Origin: Leptospiraceae bacterium
Lineage (GTDB): Bacteria > Spirochaetota > Leptospiria > Leptospirales > Leptospiraceae
NCBI GenBank assembly: GCA_015075105.1
Contig: JABTUZ010000002.1
Span: 1,040,001-1,104,000 of the forward strand
DNA length: 64,000 bases
Reading direction: 5' to 3'
Below are positions 1-7,682 of this stretch, in pieces. The notes below the pieces were generated by a model. The model ran no database searches, had not been told where the DNA came from, and saw only the letters and a program-made list of their open reading frames with translations. Within the stretch, counting starts at the first letter, position 1. The number at the start of each line of letters is the position of its first letter. Both the position numbers and the translations under genes were made by a program.

Positions 1-300
1 CATTGTAGGGAACGGTGACATTGTAGGGAACGGCGACATTGTAGGGAACGGCGACATTGTAGGGAACGGCGACATTGTAAGGAATGGTGACATTGTAAGG
101 AATGGTGACATTGTAGGGAACGGTGATGTTGTAGGGAACGGTGATGTTGTAAGGAACGATGATATTGTAAGGAACGGTGATGTTGTAGGGAACGGTGATG
201 TTGTAGGGAATGGTGATGTTGTAAGGAACGGTGATGTTGTAAGGAACGGTGATGTTGTAAGGAACGGTGATGTTGTAAGGAACGGTTTGAAACCGTTCCC
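1..300. repeat. Tandem array of sixteen 18-bp units ending in a REP-like palindrome
   Basis: Sixteen units start exactly every 18 bases at 5, 23, 41 and so on to 275. The consensus is GTARGGAAYGGYGAYRTT, and variation is confined mostly to purine or pyrimidine exchanges. The last unit runs into GGAACGGTTTGAAACCGTTCC (about 279-299), an inverted repeat with 10-base arms and a one-base loop. Each unit therefore repeats one arm of the hairpin plus a six-base spacer. The array continues off the left edge. Eighteen bases is six codons, so the array stays open in frame with the RAYT-like gene after it and reads (I/V)V(G/R)NGD. Confidence 0.9.
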
Positions 301-535
301 TACGGGTACGGGTCATAGTTTGTCGGAAATCATTCGCGGATTCAAAACATTTTCATCCAAACGAATAAATGGAACAAAACCGATAGAACAATTCAAATGG
401 CAAAAATCCTATTATGACCGGATCGTACGAAATGAAGTTGAATTGAACCGGATTCGCGAATATATAAAAAACAATACGATGAATTGGGGATTGGACAATG
501 TTATTGTAGGGAACAGTTTTATGGGGGACATATAA
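2..535 (+). CDS. REP-associated tyrosine transposase (RAYT, Y1/HUH family), C-terminal part with in-frame repeat expansion
   Basis: The frame is open from the left edge to the TAA at 533-535. After about 95 residues of (I/V)V(G/R)NGD hexapeptides it reads LSEIIRGFKTFSSKRIN, then FKWQKSYYDRIVRNEVELNR and REYIKNN. This matches the C-terminal half of RAYT proteins, which act on REP palindromes headed by a GTAG-type tetranucleotide. The N-terminal HUH motif would lie left of the window. The C-terminus (DNVIVGNSF) itself carries GTAGGGAACAG, close to the repeat unit. The element may be a live gene with an expanded linker or a remnant, and the window cannot decide which. The next gene starts immediately after the stop codon. 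Confidence 0.6.
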   Translation: MVGNGDIVGNGDIVGNGDIVGNGDIVRNGDIVRNGDIVGNGDVVGNGDVVRNDDIVRNGDVVGNGDVVGNGDVVRNGDVVRNGDVVRNGDVVRNGLKPFPTGTGHSLSEIIRGFKTFSSKRINGTKPIEQFKWQKSYYDRIVRNEVELNRIREYIKNNTMNWGLDNVIVGNSFMGDI

Positions 536-796
536 ATGGAGAAAATTAAATTTGAGAAGATCAATTTTAGAGTTCAGGATTTAATTGAAATTTTGAAAAA
601 ATTTCCACAAGACCTACCTGTCTTGACAAGTGGATATGAAACAGGGTTTGAGAATTTTTATAGTCCTAAAATTATCAAAGTTATGCATTTCCCTGAAAAT
701 AAATACTGGGATGGAGAATTTCAACCTACAGAAAATGAAGACTCCGAAGGAATAGATGTTGTTGTAATTGAAAGATTGGTAAGGGATAATGTCTGA
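536..796 (+). CDS. Small uncharacterised protein (86 aa)
   Basis: The ATG follows directly on the TAA of the RAYT frame, so translation may be coupled. There is no clear Shine-Dalgarno sequence. The protein reads VQDLIEILKKFPQDLPVLTSGYETGFENF, then an acidic stretch and VVVIERLV at the end. It has no signal peptide, membrane segment or catalytic motif. Small proteins with a 'PQDLPVLxSGYExGxE' core do occur in accessory regions of bacterial genomes, but I know no function for them. The gene sits in an island of decayed genes. It is a plausible intact small gene because the frame is compact and its composition is protein-like. Confidence 0.5.
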   Translation: MEKIKFEKINFRVQDLIEILKKFPQDLPVLTSGYETGFENFYSPKIIKVMHFPENKYWDGEFQPTENEDSEGIDVVVIERLVRDNV

Positions 797-1117
797 ACCG
801 GTATTTGTGGGTTAATCGGATTTACAGGATTAAATTTTTTCAAAATGAAAAACGAAATTGAAGAGATAATATTGTGCAAAACAAGATTGAAATACCGAAA
901 GTTATTATATGTGAAATTATACTTTAAAAATTCAAAGAGTTATCGATATAAATGAAAGTCCTACTTGATACAAAGGCTACTCGAGTTAGGAATCATTTCT
1001 GGTGCGGAAAACGAATTGCGTGGATTGAAGCAAATTACAAAAGAACAGTTTAAATTAATTTTAAAGGAAACGGAAACAAATGAAAGTCTTGTTGTCGATT
1101 AAGCCAGAGTTTGCGAG
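797..1117. other. Mostly non-coding stretch with one short open frame (965-1102, +)
   Basis: No convincing complete gene lies between the small ORF and the IS256 left end. One frame from a TTG at 965 to the TAA at 1100-1102 encodes 45 residues with sensible composition, including LELGIISGAENELRGLKQIT and LKETETNESLVVD. It looks like the C-terminal tail of a lost gene. I do not recognise the family, and no ribosome-binding site precedes it. Confidence 0.3.
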
Positions 1118-2430
1118 GGTGTAGGAAATTTTGTGTAAAATCCTTTTCCGTTTAAATTTCCATTCTCCCTTCAAAATTTATTGCAAACTGATTAATCGCA
1201 GCACCCCAATCCCGGATAGGCATGGTCCATTTTTTTGATGCATTCTGCAGAGCCAGATACAACAGTTTTTTTGCCGCATCATCATTGGGAAATGAAGCCC
1301 GGTTTTTGATCACTTTTCGAAGCGTCATATTCAAAGACTCGATTGCATTGGTTGTGTAAATTACTTTTCTGATTTCTGCCGGATAGGCAAGAAAAGGAAT
1401 TATCTCATTCCATCTGTTTTCCCAGGATTTTGAAATCATCGGATATTTTGAATCCCATTTTTTAGAAAATTCCTGAAGTTTTAATTTTGCTTCCTCAACG
1501 TTCACTGCACGATAGATTTTTTTCAAGTCAGATGAAAGCTCTTTTCGATTTTTAAAGGAAACATACTTCAGAGAATTTCTGACCATATGAACGATACAAA
1601 GCTGAACTTCGGCATTTGGATAAATAGTTTTAATCGCTTCCGGAAAACCGGTAAGTCCATCAACACAGGCAATCAATATATCCTGCAACCCACGGTTTTT
1701 TAGTTCAGTCAGGATTTGGAGCCAGAACTTGGATCCTTCATTTTCTTCAATCCAGAAGCCCAAAACCTCTTTTAAACCGTTCATATTGACGCCGATAGCC
1801 ATATGAACAGCCTTGTTTTTGACCTGACCATCGTCTCTAATTTTGACCCTCAATGCATCAAGATAAATAATCGGATAGATTGAATCAATAGGTCTGGTCT
1901 GCCATTTTACTACTTCTTCGATTACACCATCTGTTACTGTGGAGATCAGATCAGGAGAAACTTCAACCTGATAGATTTCCTGAAGATGAGCCTGGATGTC
2001 GCGTGTCGTCATTCCTCGCGCATACATAGAAATTATTTTATCATCAAATCCATTCCAATGGGTCTGGTTTTTCTTGATTATCTTCGGTTCAAATTCGGAA
2101 TTCCGGTCTCTGGGAACGTCGATTTCCAGGTTTCCAAAATCGCCCTTGATAGTCTTTTTCGAAAAACCATTGCGGGAATTGCCGGCACCATTTTGCCGAG
2201 AATGTTTTTCATAACCCAATTCATGGGTCAGTTCCTGCCGCATAGCCTTCTCGACTATAGCTTTGGTTAATTCTTTCAGAAGACCATTTTCACCGATCAA
2301 TTCTTCAGGATTTTTGTATTCCTTGATCAACTCTTCAAGGAGCTCGTCTTTTCTGGATTTTGTTTTTGCCATATTCTTTACCCTCTTTTATTTTCGGAGT
2401 AAAAGATATTTACACAAAATTAATTACACC
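1118..2430. mobile_element. IS256-family insertion sequence with terminal inverted repeats
   Basis: The 22-base ends are inverted repeats matching at 19 of 22 positions. The left end (1118-1139) begins GGTGTAGGAAATTTTGTGTA. The right end (2409-2430, read on the minus strand) begins GGTGTAATTAATTTTGTGTA. They enclose one transposase gene on the minus strand, giving an element of about 1.31 kb, normal for IS256. I see no 8-bp target duplication in the flanks (left ...TTTGCGAG, right TTCTTAAA...). That suggests the element, or DNA next to it, rearranged after insertion. Confidence 0.8.
1152..2372 (-). CDS. IS256-family (mutator-type) transposase, full length
   Basis: The protein has 406 residues, the normal IS256 length, and a DDE-type RNase H fold catalytic core. 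The catalytic residues are visible: Asp in PIIYLDALRVKIRD (about 170), Asp in LIACVDGLTGFPEAI (about 238) and Glu in VIYTTNAIESLNMTLRK (about 344). The family motif LCIVHMVRNSLKYV lies between the second Asp and the Glu. The N-terminal region contains LTHELGYEKH and RNGFSKKTIKG, typical of the DNA-binding part. No frameshift or stop is present, so the enzyme could be active in cut-and-paste or copy-paste movement of its own element. Confidence 0.95.
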   Translation of the reverse strand: MAKTKSRKDELLEELIKEYKNPEELIGENGLLKELTKAIVEKAMRQELTHELGYEKHSRQNGAGNSRNGFSKKTIKGDFGNLEIDVPRDRNSEFEPKIIKKNQTHWNGFDDKIISMYARGMTTRDIQAHLQEIYQVEVSPDLISTVTDGVIEEVVKWQTRPIDSIYPIIYLDALRVKIRDDGQVKNKAVHMAIGVNMNGLKEVLGFWIEENEGSKFWLQILTELKNRGLQDILIACVDGLTGFPEAIKTIYPNAEVQLCIVHMVRNSLKYVSFKNRKELSSDLKKIYRAVNVEEAKLKLQEFSKKWDSKYPMISKSWENRWNEIIPFLAYPAEIRKVIYTTNAIESLNMTLRKVIKNRASFPNDDAAKKLLYLALQNASKKWTMPIRDWGAAINQFAINFEGRMEI

Positions 2431-2519
2431 TTCTTAAAGTCAAGATATGAACGAAACGATGTTATCATTCTTCTATAAGTATATAATCCTTATTGGTTTC
2501 GTAGTCTACTCGATAACTC

Positions 2520-2834
2520 ATGGAACTTATTTTTTATTCTTTAAAAATCAGGTTATCTCTGATAAAACTGCTGATTGGGGAAACTTCGGTGACTTCATTG
2601 ATTGCAGTTGAATATCATTTGCAGGTTAACAATACTATGTATAAAGCTGATGCTGAATGGATACAAATTTTGACTACAATTTGTTCACTCTTCAATCATT
2701 TAAATCAGAATTTAATTGAACTAAAAAACTTCGTTCCTGATTCAAAAATACCAGACTACTACAGGTTGAAATATGAAACGATAAATACCCTTCTGAACAA
2801 GTTTGGATATGTCCACGAATGGAAATCAGATTGA
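2520..2834 (+). CDS. Hypothetical protein (104 aa), doubtful
   Basis: This frame lies between the IS256 right end and a RhuM remnant. The first 30 residues (MELIFYSLKIRLSLIKLLIG) look like chance translation. The later part (YKADAEWIQILTTICSLFNHLNQNLIELKNF, then LKYETINTLLNKFGYVHEW) has helical, protein-like composition, so the real 5' end may be later or lost. No family is recognised and no clear ribosome-binding site is visible. It ends two bases before the ATG of the RhuM remnant. It may itself be a remnant. Confidence 0.3.
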   Translation: MELIFYSLKIRLSLIKLLIGETSVTSLIAVEYHLQVNNTMYKADAEWIQILTTICSLFNHLNQNLIELKNFVPDSKIPDYYRLKYETINTLLNKFGYVHEWKSD

Positions 2835-2836
2835 AC

Positions 2837-3100
2837 ATGAAACCCAAATCCTACCAAATCCGAAACAGCACTGCTGAATTTTTAATTTTCACTTCTCAAG
2901 CTGGGGAGAGCACAATTGAGGTCATGGTTAAAGATGAAACTGTCTGGCTAACACAGAAAATGATTGCTGCACTTTTTGAAGTAGAGGTGAACACAATCAA
3001 TTATCATCTTAAAGAAATTTATAAAAGTGGTGAATTGCTCTAAACCGGAACTATTCGAAATTTTCGAATAGTTCAAACTGAAGGCAAAAGAGAGGGAATC
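2837..3100 (+). pseudogene. RhuM-family protein, N-terminal remnant
   Basis: From the ATG at 2837 the frame reads RNSTAEFLIFTSQAGESTIE, then VMVKDETVWLTQKMIAALFE and NTINYHLKEIYKSGELL. This is the start of the RhuM ('virulence RhuM family') proteins, which are common in restriction and accessory islands. A TAA at 3041-3043 stops it, but the family sequence continues in the same frame as TGTIRNFRIVQTEGKREG to about 3100. Similarity then ends and a different family begins. A full RhuM protein is about 330 residues, so this is a broken gene. The function of the family is not established. Confidence 0.75.
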
Positions 3101-3123
3101 GTGACGACTGTGCAAAAACGTTG

Positions 3124-3225
3124 GGAAATAGTTTTCAGGAAGTTATATACCAGAGAGCATTGGAAATAGAAATGAAATTAGCCGGGATTTCATTCAGAAG
3201 AGAATTTGAAATGCCGATTTTTTAA
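3124..3225 (+). pseudogene. GxxExxY-family protein fragment
   Basis: The frame reads GNSFQEVIYQRALEIEMKLA, then GISFRREFEMPIFY... and meets a TAA at 3223-3225. This is the conserved front part of GxxExxY proteins: the G-x-S-x-x-E-x-x-Y signature is present, followed by the ALxxELxxxGI helix and the start of the nuclease-like strand. The rest of the roughly 120-residue protein is missing. It abuts the RhuM remnant about 25 bases upstream, so two accessory genes were joined by a deletion. Confidence 0.65.
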
Positions 3226-3261
3226 CTTGACTTTTGGGGTCAAAAGTGGCTTAATTGAAAT

Positions 3262-3663
3262 GTGGAAGAAATAGAAATAGATTTGGTGGGAGAACTCGGG
3301 GCTTCGGAAGCTGGTTCTCCACAAATTCTGACATTGTACATTCCAAGTGTTGATAAATACGGTGCTGATATAGCGAATCAGGATAAATGGGTAGAAGAAG
3401 CCGGAATTTTACTTTCCAATATAGGTGGTGGAGTGACTATAAACCCGCCATCAAGAGGTGGATGGAAGTCAAATACCGGTGAAATTATTTGGGATAACAC
3501 GATTATCCTCTATTCATATATTAAGGCAGAGGATCTGATTCAGAATATAACAAATCTTAAAAAATTTTTGCTCAGACTGGAAAGAGAAACAAACCAAGGT
3601 GAGGTTGCCTGTCAATTTGATGGGGTGTTTTATAAAATCATAGATTATGACCAAGAGGTATAG
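3262..3663 (+). CDS. Uncharacterised protein (133 aa) of a restriction-island family
   Basis: The frame opens after a TGA at 3256 and has a GTG at 3262 with no visible ribosome-binding site, so the start is uncertain. It may have lost its N-terminus. The core LTLYIPSVDKYGADIANQDK, then WVEEAGILLSNIGGGVTINPP and IIWDNTIILYSYI resembles a small cytoplasmic family of unknown function that I associate with restriction-modification neighbourhoods. There is no signal peptide or membrane helix. It is followed three bases later by the next gene, which suggests an operon with the three small genes ahead of hsdR. An inverted repeat ACTTTTG/CAAAAGT at 3231-3248 lies just upstream and could be an operator. 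Confidence 0.55.
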   Translation: MEEIEIDLVGELGASEAGSPQILTLYIPSVDKYGADIANQDKWVEEAGILLSNIGGGVTINPPSRGGWKSNTGEIIWDNTIILYSYIKAEDLIQNITNLKKFLLRLERETNQGEVACQFDGVFYKIIDYDQEV

Positions 3664-3666
3664 AGT

Positions 3667-4215
3667 ATGAGAATTAAAGTGAATGATTCGAAAAAAGCAA
3701 CCAAGATTAAGCAAACTACTGTAGAAAAGAAATATTCTCACGAAGAATTTTCCAAGGGAATTGGCGCGAGTGAATTCAGAGAATTAAAAATAGAACATTT
3801 AGAACCTCTTACACTTTCAGGAATTTTTCATTCGGCAATAAAAAATCTTAAATCAACTGGAGGCAGACCCGGAAGAATCGGTGATACATATAGAAAGAAG
3901 ATCCCAATTTCAGATGGCGAGTGGAAAGAGCTTGAGTCCCTTTCGGTTGTGTTGCATAATTTAGGAGTGAATGTTTCTACTGGCCAAGTTGCGGGACTAC
4001 TCATCGAAAAATCTTTAGAGCAAATCAAGCCTTCTGTTGACGCGATAAATGCAGAGTATAGCCAGTTAGTCCAAGCAGCGGCAAATGCAAAAACCGGAAT
4101 GGAAGGTTTAGAACCAATAGCCAATATACTCAAAAACGAGTTATTGTATAAAAGATTAGCTGAACTCATTCCGGGTTTAAGTTTATTCAAGGTTGAGAAG
4201 CATGTCGCGAAATGA
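3667..4215 (+). CDS. Uncharacterised protein (182 aa)
   Basis: The ATG at 3667 has a GAGG sequence eight bases upstream and lies three bases after the previous stop. The N-terminus is lysine-rich (MRIKVNDSKKATKIKQTTVEKK). The middle has GGRPGRIGDTYRKKIPISDG, then EWKELESLSVVLHNLGVNVST, which has the look of a small DNA-binding fold, though I cannot assign one. The C-terminal part is helical with AAANAKTGMEGLEPIANILK. There is no membrane segment. Its stop overlaps the start of the next gene, so the four small genes 3262-4772 appear to be one transcription unit leading into hsdR. Confidence 0.5.
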   Translation: MRIKVNDSKKATKIKQTTVEKKYSHEEFSKGIGASEFRELKIEHLEPLTLSGIFHSAIKNLKSTGGRPGRIGDTYRKKIPISDGEWKELESLSVVLHNLGVNVSTGQVAGLLIEKSLEQIKPSVDAINAEYSQLVQAAANAKTGMEGLEPIANILKNELLYKRLAELIPGLSLFKVEKHVAK

Positions 4216-4465
4216 AACCCGATTAAAAAAATTAGAAGATATAGCTAAATCGGAGTGTATTCTTATTAGATATCTGGATCGGATCATAGAAAAAGAATGG
4301 AACGGTTTATATTTACGTTTACCTGCTTCAGGAGCTGCAATAGCGATTCGATCTGACCTTACATTACCCCATAAAGTTTGGATTTTAAACGGTTTACCAA
4401 TAAGAAGTTTAAAGGAGTTATTCAATGAGTATAATCAACCGAGATGTATTTTTGTTATCGCCTAA
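4202..4465 (+). CDS. Uncharacterised small protein (87 aa)
   Basis: I chose the ATG at 4202 (MSRNETRLKKLEDIAKSE) over an upstream TTG because it overlaps the preceding stop by 14 bases and follows a GAGAAG sequence. The N-terminal part is a charged helix, possibly a short coiled coil. The rest reads EWNGLYLRLPASGAAIAIRS, then HKVWILNGLPIRSLKELFNEYNQ. No family or catalytic motif is recognised. Its 3' end overlaps the next gene by 41 bases in another frame, a compact arrangement typical of phage-like or defence operons. Confidence 0.45.
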   Translation: MSRNETRLKKLEDIAKSECILIRYLDRIIEKEWNGLYLRLPASGAAIAIRSDLTLPHKVWILNGLPIRSLKELFNEYNQPRCIFVIA

Positions 4466-4772
4466 AAAACCGCTTTTTGACTGGTCAAATAAAATTTTCC
4501 CTGATGATCCGATAAAGTTCGACAGGAAACCGTTTGATCACGATGAAGCACATGCCTATTTGATTCCGGAATTGGATAGTCCTAAAGATTTCAAAAAATG
4601 GATACAGAAGAATTATCGTCAATTTTTTGAAGAGCAGTTGTTCGGATGGTGTACTGATGAAACTCTCTGGCCAAGGAAACTGACTTTTAAAATGTTTCAG
4701 GATTGGTTTGATATTTCTTATCAGTCGATGGTATTTGATACCATCCCTGATGAACCGGTTGAATATGACTGA
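4425..4772 (+). CDS. Uncharacterised protein (115 aa) upstream of hsdR
   Basis: A strong AAGGAG lies seven bases before the ATG at 4425, inside the preceding gene. The protein has an aromatic-rich body: AYLIPELDSPKDFKKWIQKN, then FFEEQLFGWCTDETLWP and MFQDWFDISYQSMVFD. It is probably soluble. I believe similar proteins occur among uncharacterised genes of accessory islands, but I know no function. Its stop overlaps the start of hsdR (ATGACTGA at 4765-4772), which implies translational coupling with the restriction gene. Confidence 0.5.
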   Translation: MSIINRDVFLLSPKKPLFDWSNKIFPDDPIKFDRKPFDHDEAHAYLIPELDSPKDFKKWIQKNYRQFFEEQLFGWCTDETLWPRKLTFKMFQDWFDISYQSMVFDTIPDEPVEYD

Positions 4773-7510
4773 TAATAAACTCGCCGAATCTGAAATCGAA
4801 AGCTTTGCAATTGAAACTCTTCAGGGATTGGGCTGGAAGTATGTTCATGGTCTTTCGATTGCACCCGGGGCAGAGGAAGCTCTGAGAGAAAGTTTTTCCG
4901 ATGTAATTCTTGTTTCACGGCTACGAAAAATTGTATCAAAATTGAATCCTTCTATTCCGCATGACGCACAGGAACAGGCGATTCAAAAAGTGCTACGGAT
5001 CAATTCTCCGGATATGCTGCACAACAATGAGGAATTTCACAGGCAATTGATTGAGAAGGTGAAGATTCCTTATCAGGAGAACGGATACGAAAGAAGTCAT
5101 GAAGTGGCTCTGGTTGATTTTGAAAATCCAGAGAATAATGATTTTCTCGTAGTGAATCAATTTACTGTCACCCAGAATAACCAGACAAAGCGTCCGGATG
5201 TTTTGCTTTACCGGAAAGATCGTTCTTTCACTCAATAATCCAACGGTTGTAGTGATCACAGACCGCAATGACCTGGACGATCAATTGTTTGAAACATTTG
5301 CTTCCTCAAAGCAGTTACTCAGGCAGGAACCTGTTCAGGCAAATGACAGGGATCATCTAAAGGATCTTTTGAAAGTTACGTCAGGCGGAATTGTATTTAC
5401 AACGATTCAGAAGTTTATGCCGGAAACCGGAAGATCCGAATACGACAAACTTTCAGATAGAACAAATATTGTAGTGATCGCTGATGAAGCACACAGAACC
5501 CAATATGGATTTGAAGCAAAGTTCATAGACGAGAAAGATTCAGATACCAAGGAAGTTATCGGAAAGCGTATTGCTTACGGTTTTGCGAAGTATATGAGGG
5601 ATGCCCTGCCAAACGCGACCTATATCGGATTTACAGGAACTCCGATTGAAAACACTGATGTAAACACTCCGCAGGTTTTTGGAAATTATGTAGATATATA
5701 TGATATAGCACAATCTGTAAATGATGGTGCAACGGTTAAGATTTATTATGAAAGCCGTCTTGCAAAAGTGAACATTGATCCTGAAGGGAAAAAATTAATC
5801 GAAGAGTTTGATAAAGAACTTGAAGAGGAAGAGGATGTAAGGGCGTATCGCGATACGCCCCAACAGGCAAAAGCAAAGTGGACTAAACTTGAAGCAATTA
5901 TCGGAAGTGAAAACAGGATTAGAAATATTGCAAAAGATATAGTGGCTCATTTTGAATCCAGGCAGGAAGTGTTTTCCGGGAAAGGAATGATTGTAGCCAT
6001 GAGCCGAAGGATTGCCGTTTTACTTTATCAGGAGATTACAGGGCTTCGACCGGATTGGCACAGTGATGATTTAAAAAAAGGCGTGATCAAAGTAGTTATG
6101 ACATCAAGCAGTTCTGATGCTTTGGAAATACAGAAATATTATACAACTAAAGGTGATAGAAAAGATTTATCGGAAAGAATGAAAGATCCTTCTGATCCTT
6201 TGAAACTTGTGATAGTAAGGGATATGTGGCTTACTGGTTTCGATATTCCGTCACTCCATACTATGTATATTGATAAACCGATGAAAGGGCACAATCTTAT
6301 GCAGGCTATCGCAAGGGTGAATCGTGTTTTTCAGGATAAACCCGGAGGACTGATTGTCGATTATCTTGGAATCGGGACAGATTTAAAAAAGGCATTGTCT
6401 TTTTATTCAGAATCGGGCGGAAAGGGCGACCCTACAAATAATTTAGAAAAAGCAATTGAGCTGATGCTTGAAAAACTGGAAATAGTGAAACAGATGTTTT
6501 CAGAACGTGCGTCACGCGATACTAGTCCTGTTCTTAAAGCAGCTTCTTCAGCTAAAATTGTAAAATTTCCTAATTCCCCAAAAGCATACTCCTATTTTGA
6601 TTACTCACATTTTTTTACTGGAACTACAAGAGAAAAATTGTCCATTATCCTGATGGCAGAAGAGCATATACTCGGGCTGAATGACGGGAAGAACCGTTTT
6701 TCCAAAGAAGTGAATTATTTGAGTCAGGCATTTGCTTTGTCTATACCTCATGAAAAAGCAATGGAAATCAAAGAAGAAGTTGCGTTCTTTCAGGCTGTAA
6801 GAGCCCGTCTTATTAAATTTGAAAGAACAGGGAATGGTAACGGTAAGTCCGGAATTGAAATTGAAACCACTATTAAACAGATAATTGACAAATCACTGAG
6901 TTCAGATAAAGTAATTGATATATTTGATGCTGCTGGAATCAAAAAACCGGAGATTTCGATTTTCTCAGAAGAATTTCTATTAGAGATTAAGGGGATGGAG
7001 CATAAGAATCTGGCCCTGGAGCTTTTTAGAAAATTATTGAATGAAGAAATTAAAACTATCACAAGGACAAATCTGGTTCATAGCAGAAAATTACTGGAGA
7101 TGCTTGAGTCTTCCATTAAGAAGTATCAGAACAATTTACTTACAACAGCAGAAATCATTGAAGAGCTTATTGAGTTGGCAAAGAAAATCAAGGAATCTGA
7201 TAAAAGAGGCAAAGAACTGAATTTATCGGTTGATGAGCTGGCTTTTTATGATGCACTTGAAGTGAATGACAGTGCTGTTCAGATTTTAGGAAATGATCAG
7301 CTTCGAATGATTGCACAGGAAATTGCTGAAAAAGTTAAAGCAAATGCAACAATAGACTGGACGATACGCGAAAGCGCAAGAGCAAAGCTGATGGTTCTTG
7401 TGAAAAGAACTCTAAGTAAATATGGTTATCCACCCGATAAACAACAGAAAGCGATTGAGACTGTACTAAAGCAGGCAGAATTGTTGGCAAATAATATTGT
7501 AGGAATGTAA
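4765..7510 (+). pseudogene. hsdR: Type I restriction enzyme R subunit with an internal frame-shifting deletion
   Basis: HsdR is the motor and nuclease subunit of type I restriction complexes. The N-terminal part (ATG 4765) reads KLAESEIESFAIETLQGLGW and continues to [11 protein letters not shown] at about 5210. The protein then resumes in another frame at [20 protein letters not shown] (from about 5213) and runs to 7510. Everything normally between these points is gone: the ELK nuclease motif and the Walker A (GxGKS) of the helicase, which I estimate as 150-200 residues. Later motor motifs remain: [37 protein letters not shown] and [14 protein letters not shown]. Both the lost motifs and the frame change make it inactive. 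A perfect REP-type palindrome lies in its coding region at 5841-5860. The 3' end runs into an 18-bp repeat array. No hsdM or hsdS is present in the window. Confidence 0.9.
5841..5860. repeat. REP-like perfect palindrome inside hsdR
   Basis: The 20-base sequence GGGCGTATCGCGATACGCCC is its own reverse complement and is preceded by GTAA. It is read in frame as part of [10 protein letters not shown] in the HsdR remnant, at a place where type I R subunits have a variable charged linker. It has the same plan as the other palindromes of this island, a GTAR tetranucleotide followed by a stem, which is how RAYT-mobilised REP units are organised. Confidence 0.7.
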
Positions 7511-7679
7511 GGAACAATTATAATGTAAGGAACGGTTATAATGCAAGGAACGGTTATAATGCAAGGAACAATTATAATGTAAGGAACGGTTATAATGTAA
7601 GGAACGGTTATAATGTAAGGAACAATTATAATGTAAGGAACGGTTATAATGCAAGGAACGGTTTGAAACCGTTCCCTAC
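7507..7679. repeat. Second 18-bp tandem array (nine units) ending in the same REP-like palindrome
   Basis: Nine units start at 7507, 7525, 7543 and so on to 7651, exactly 18 bases apart. The consensus is GYAAGGAACRRTTATAAT. The array ends in the same GGAACGGTTTGAAACCGTTCC palindrome and CCTACGG tail as the array at the left edge. The six-base spacers differ from the first array (TATAAT against GATGTT/GACATT), so the two expanded independently from the same hairpin arm. The array begins at the 3' end of hsdR and ends inside what was the 5' part of a DUF1016 gene. On the minus strand it reads as long hexapeptide runs, which I regard as chance. Confidence 0.9.
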
Positions 7680-7682
7680 GGC

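Noticed and set aside
1-300. CRISPR array
   Set aside because: Units are only 18 bases, contiguous and almost identical; there are no unique spacers and no cas genes.
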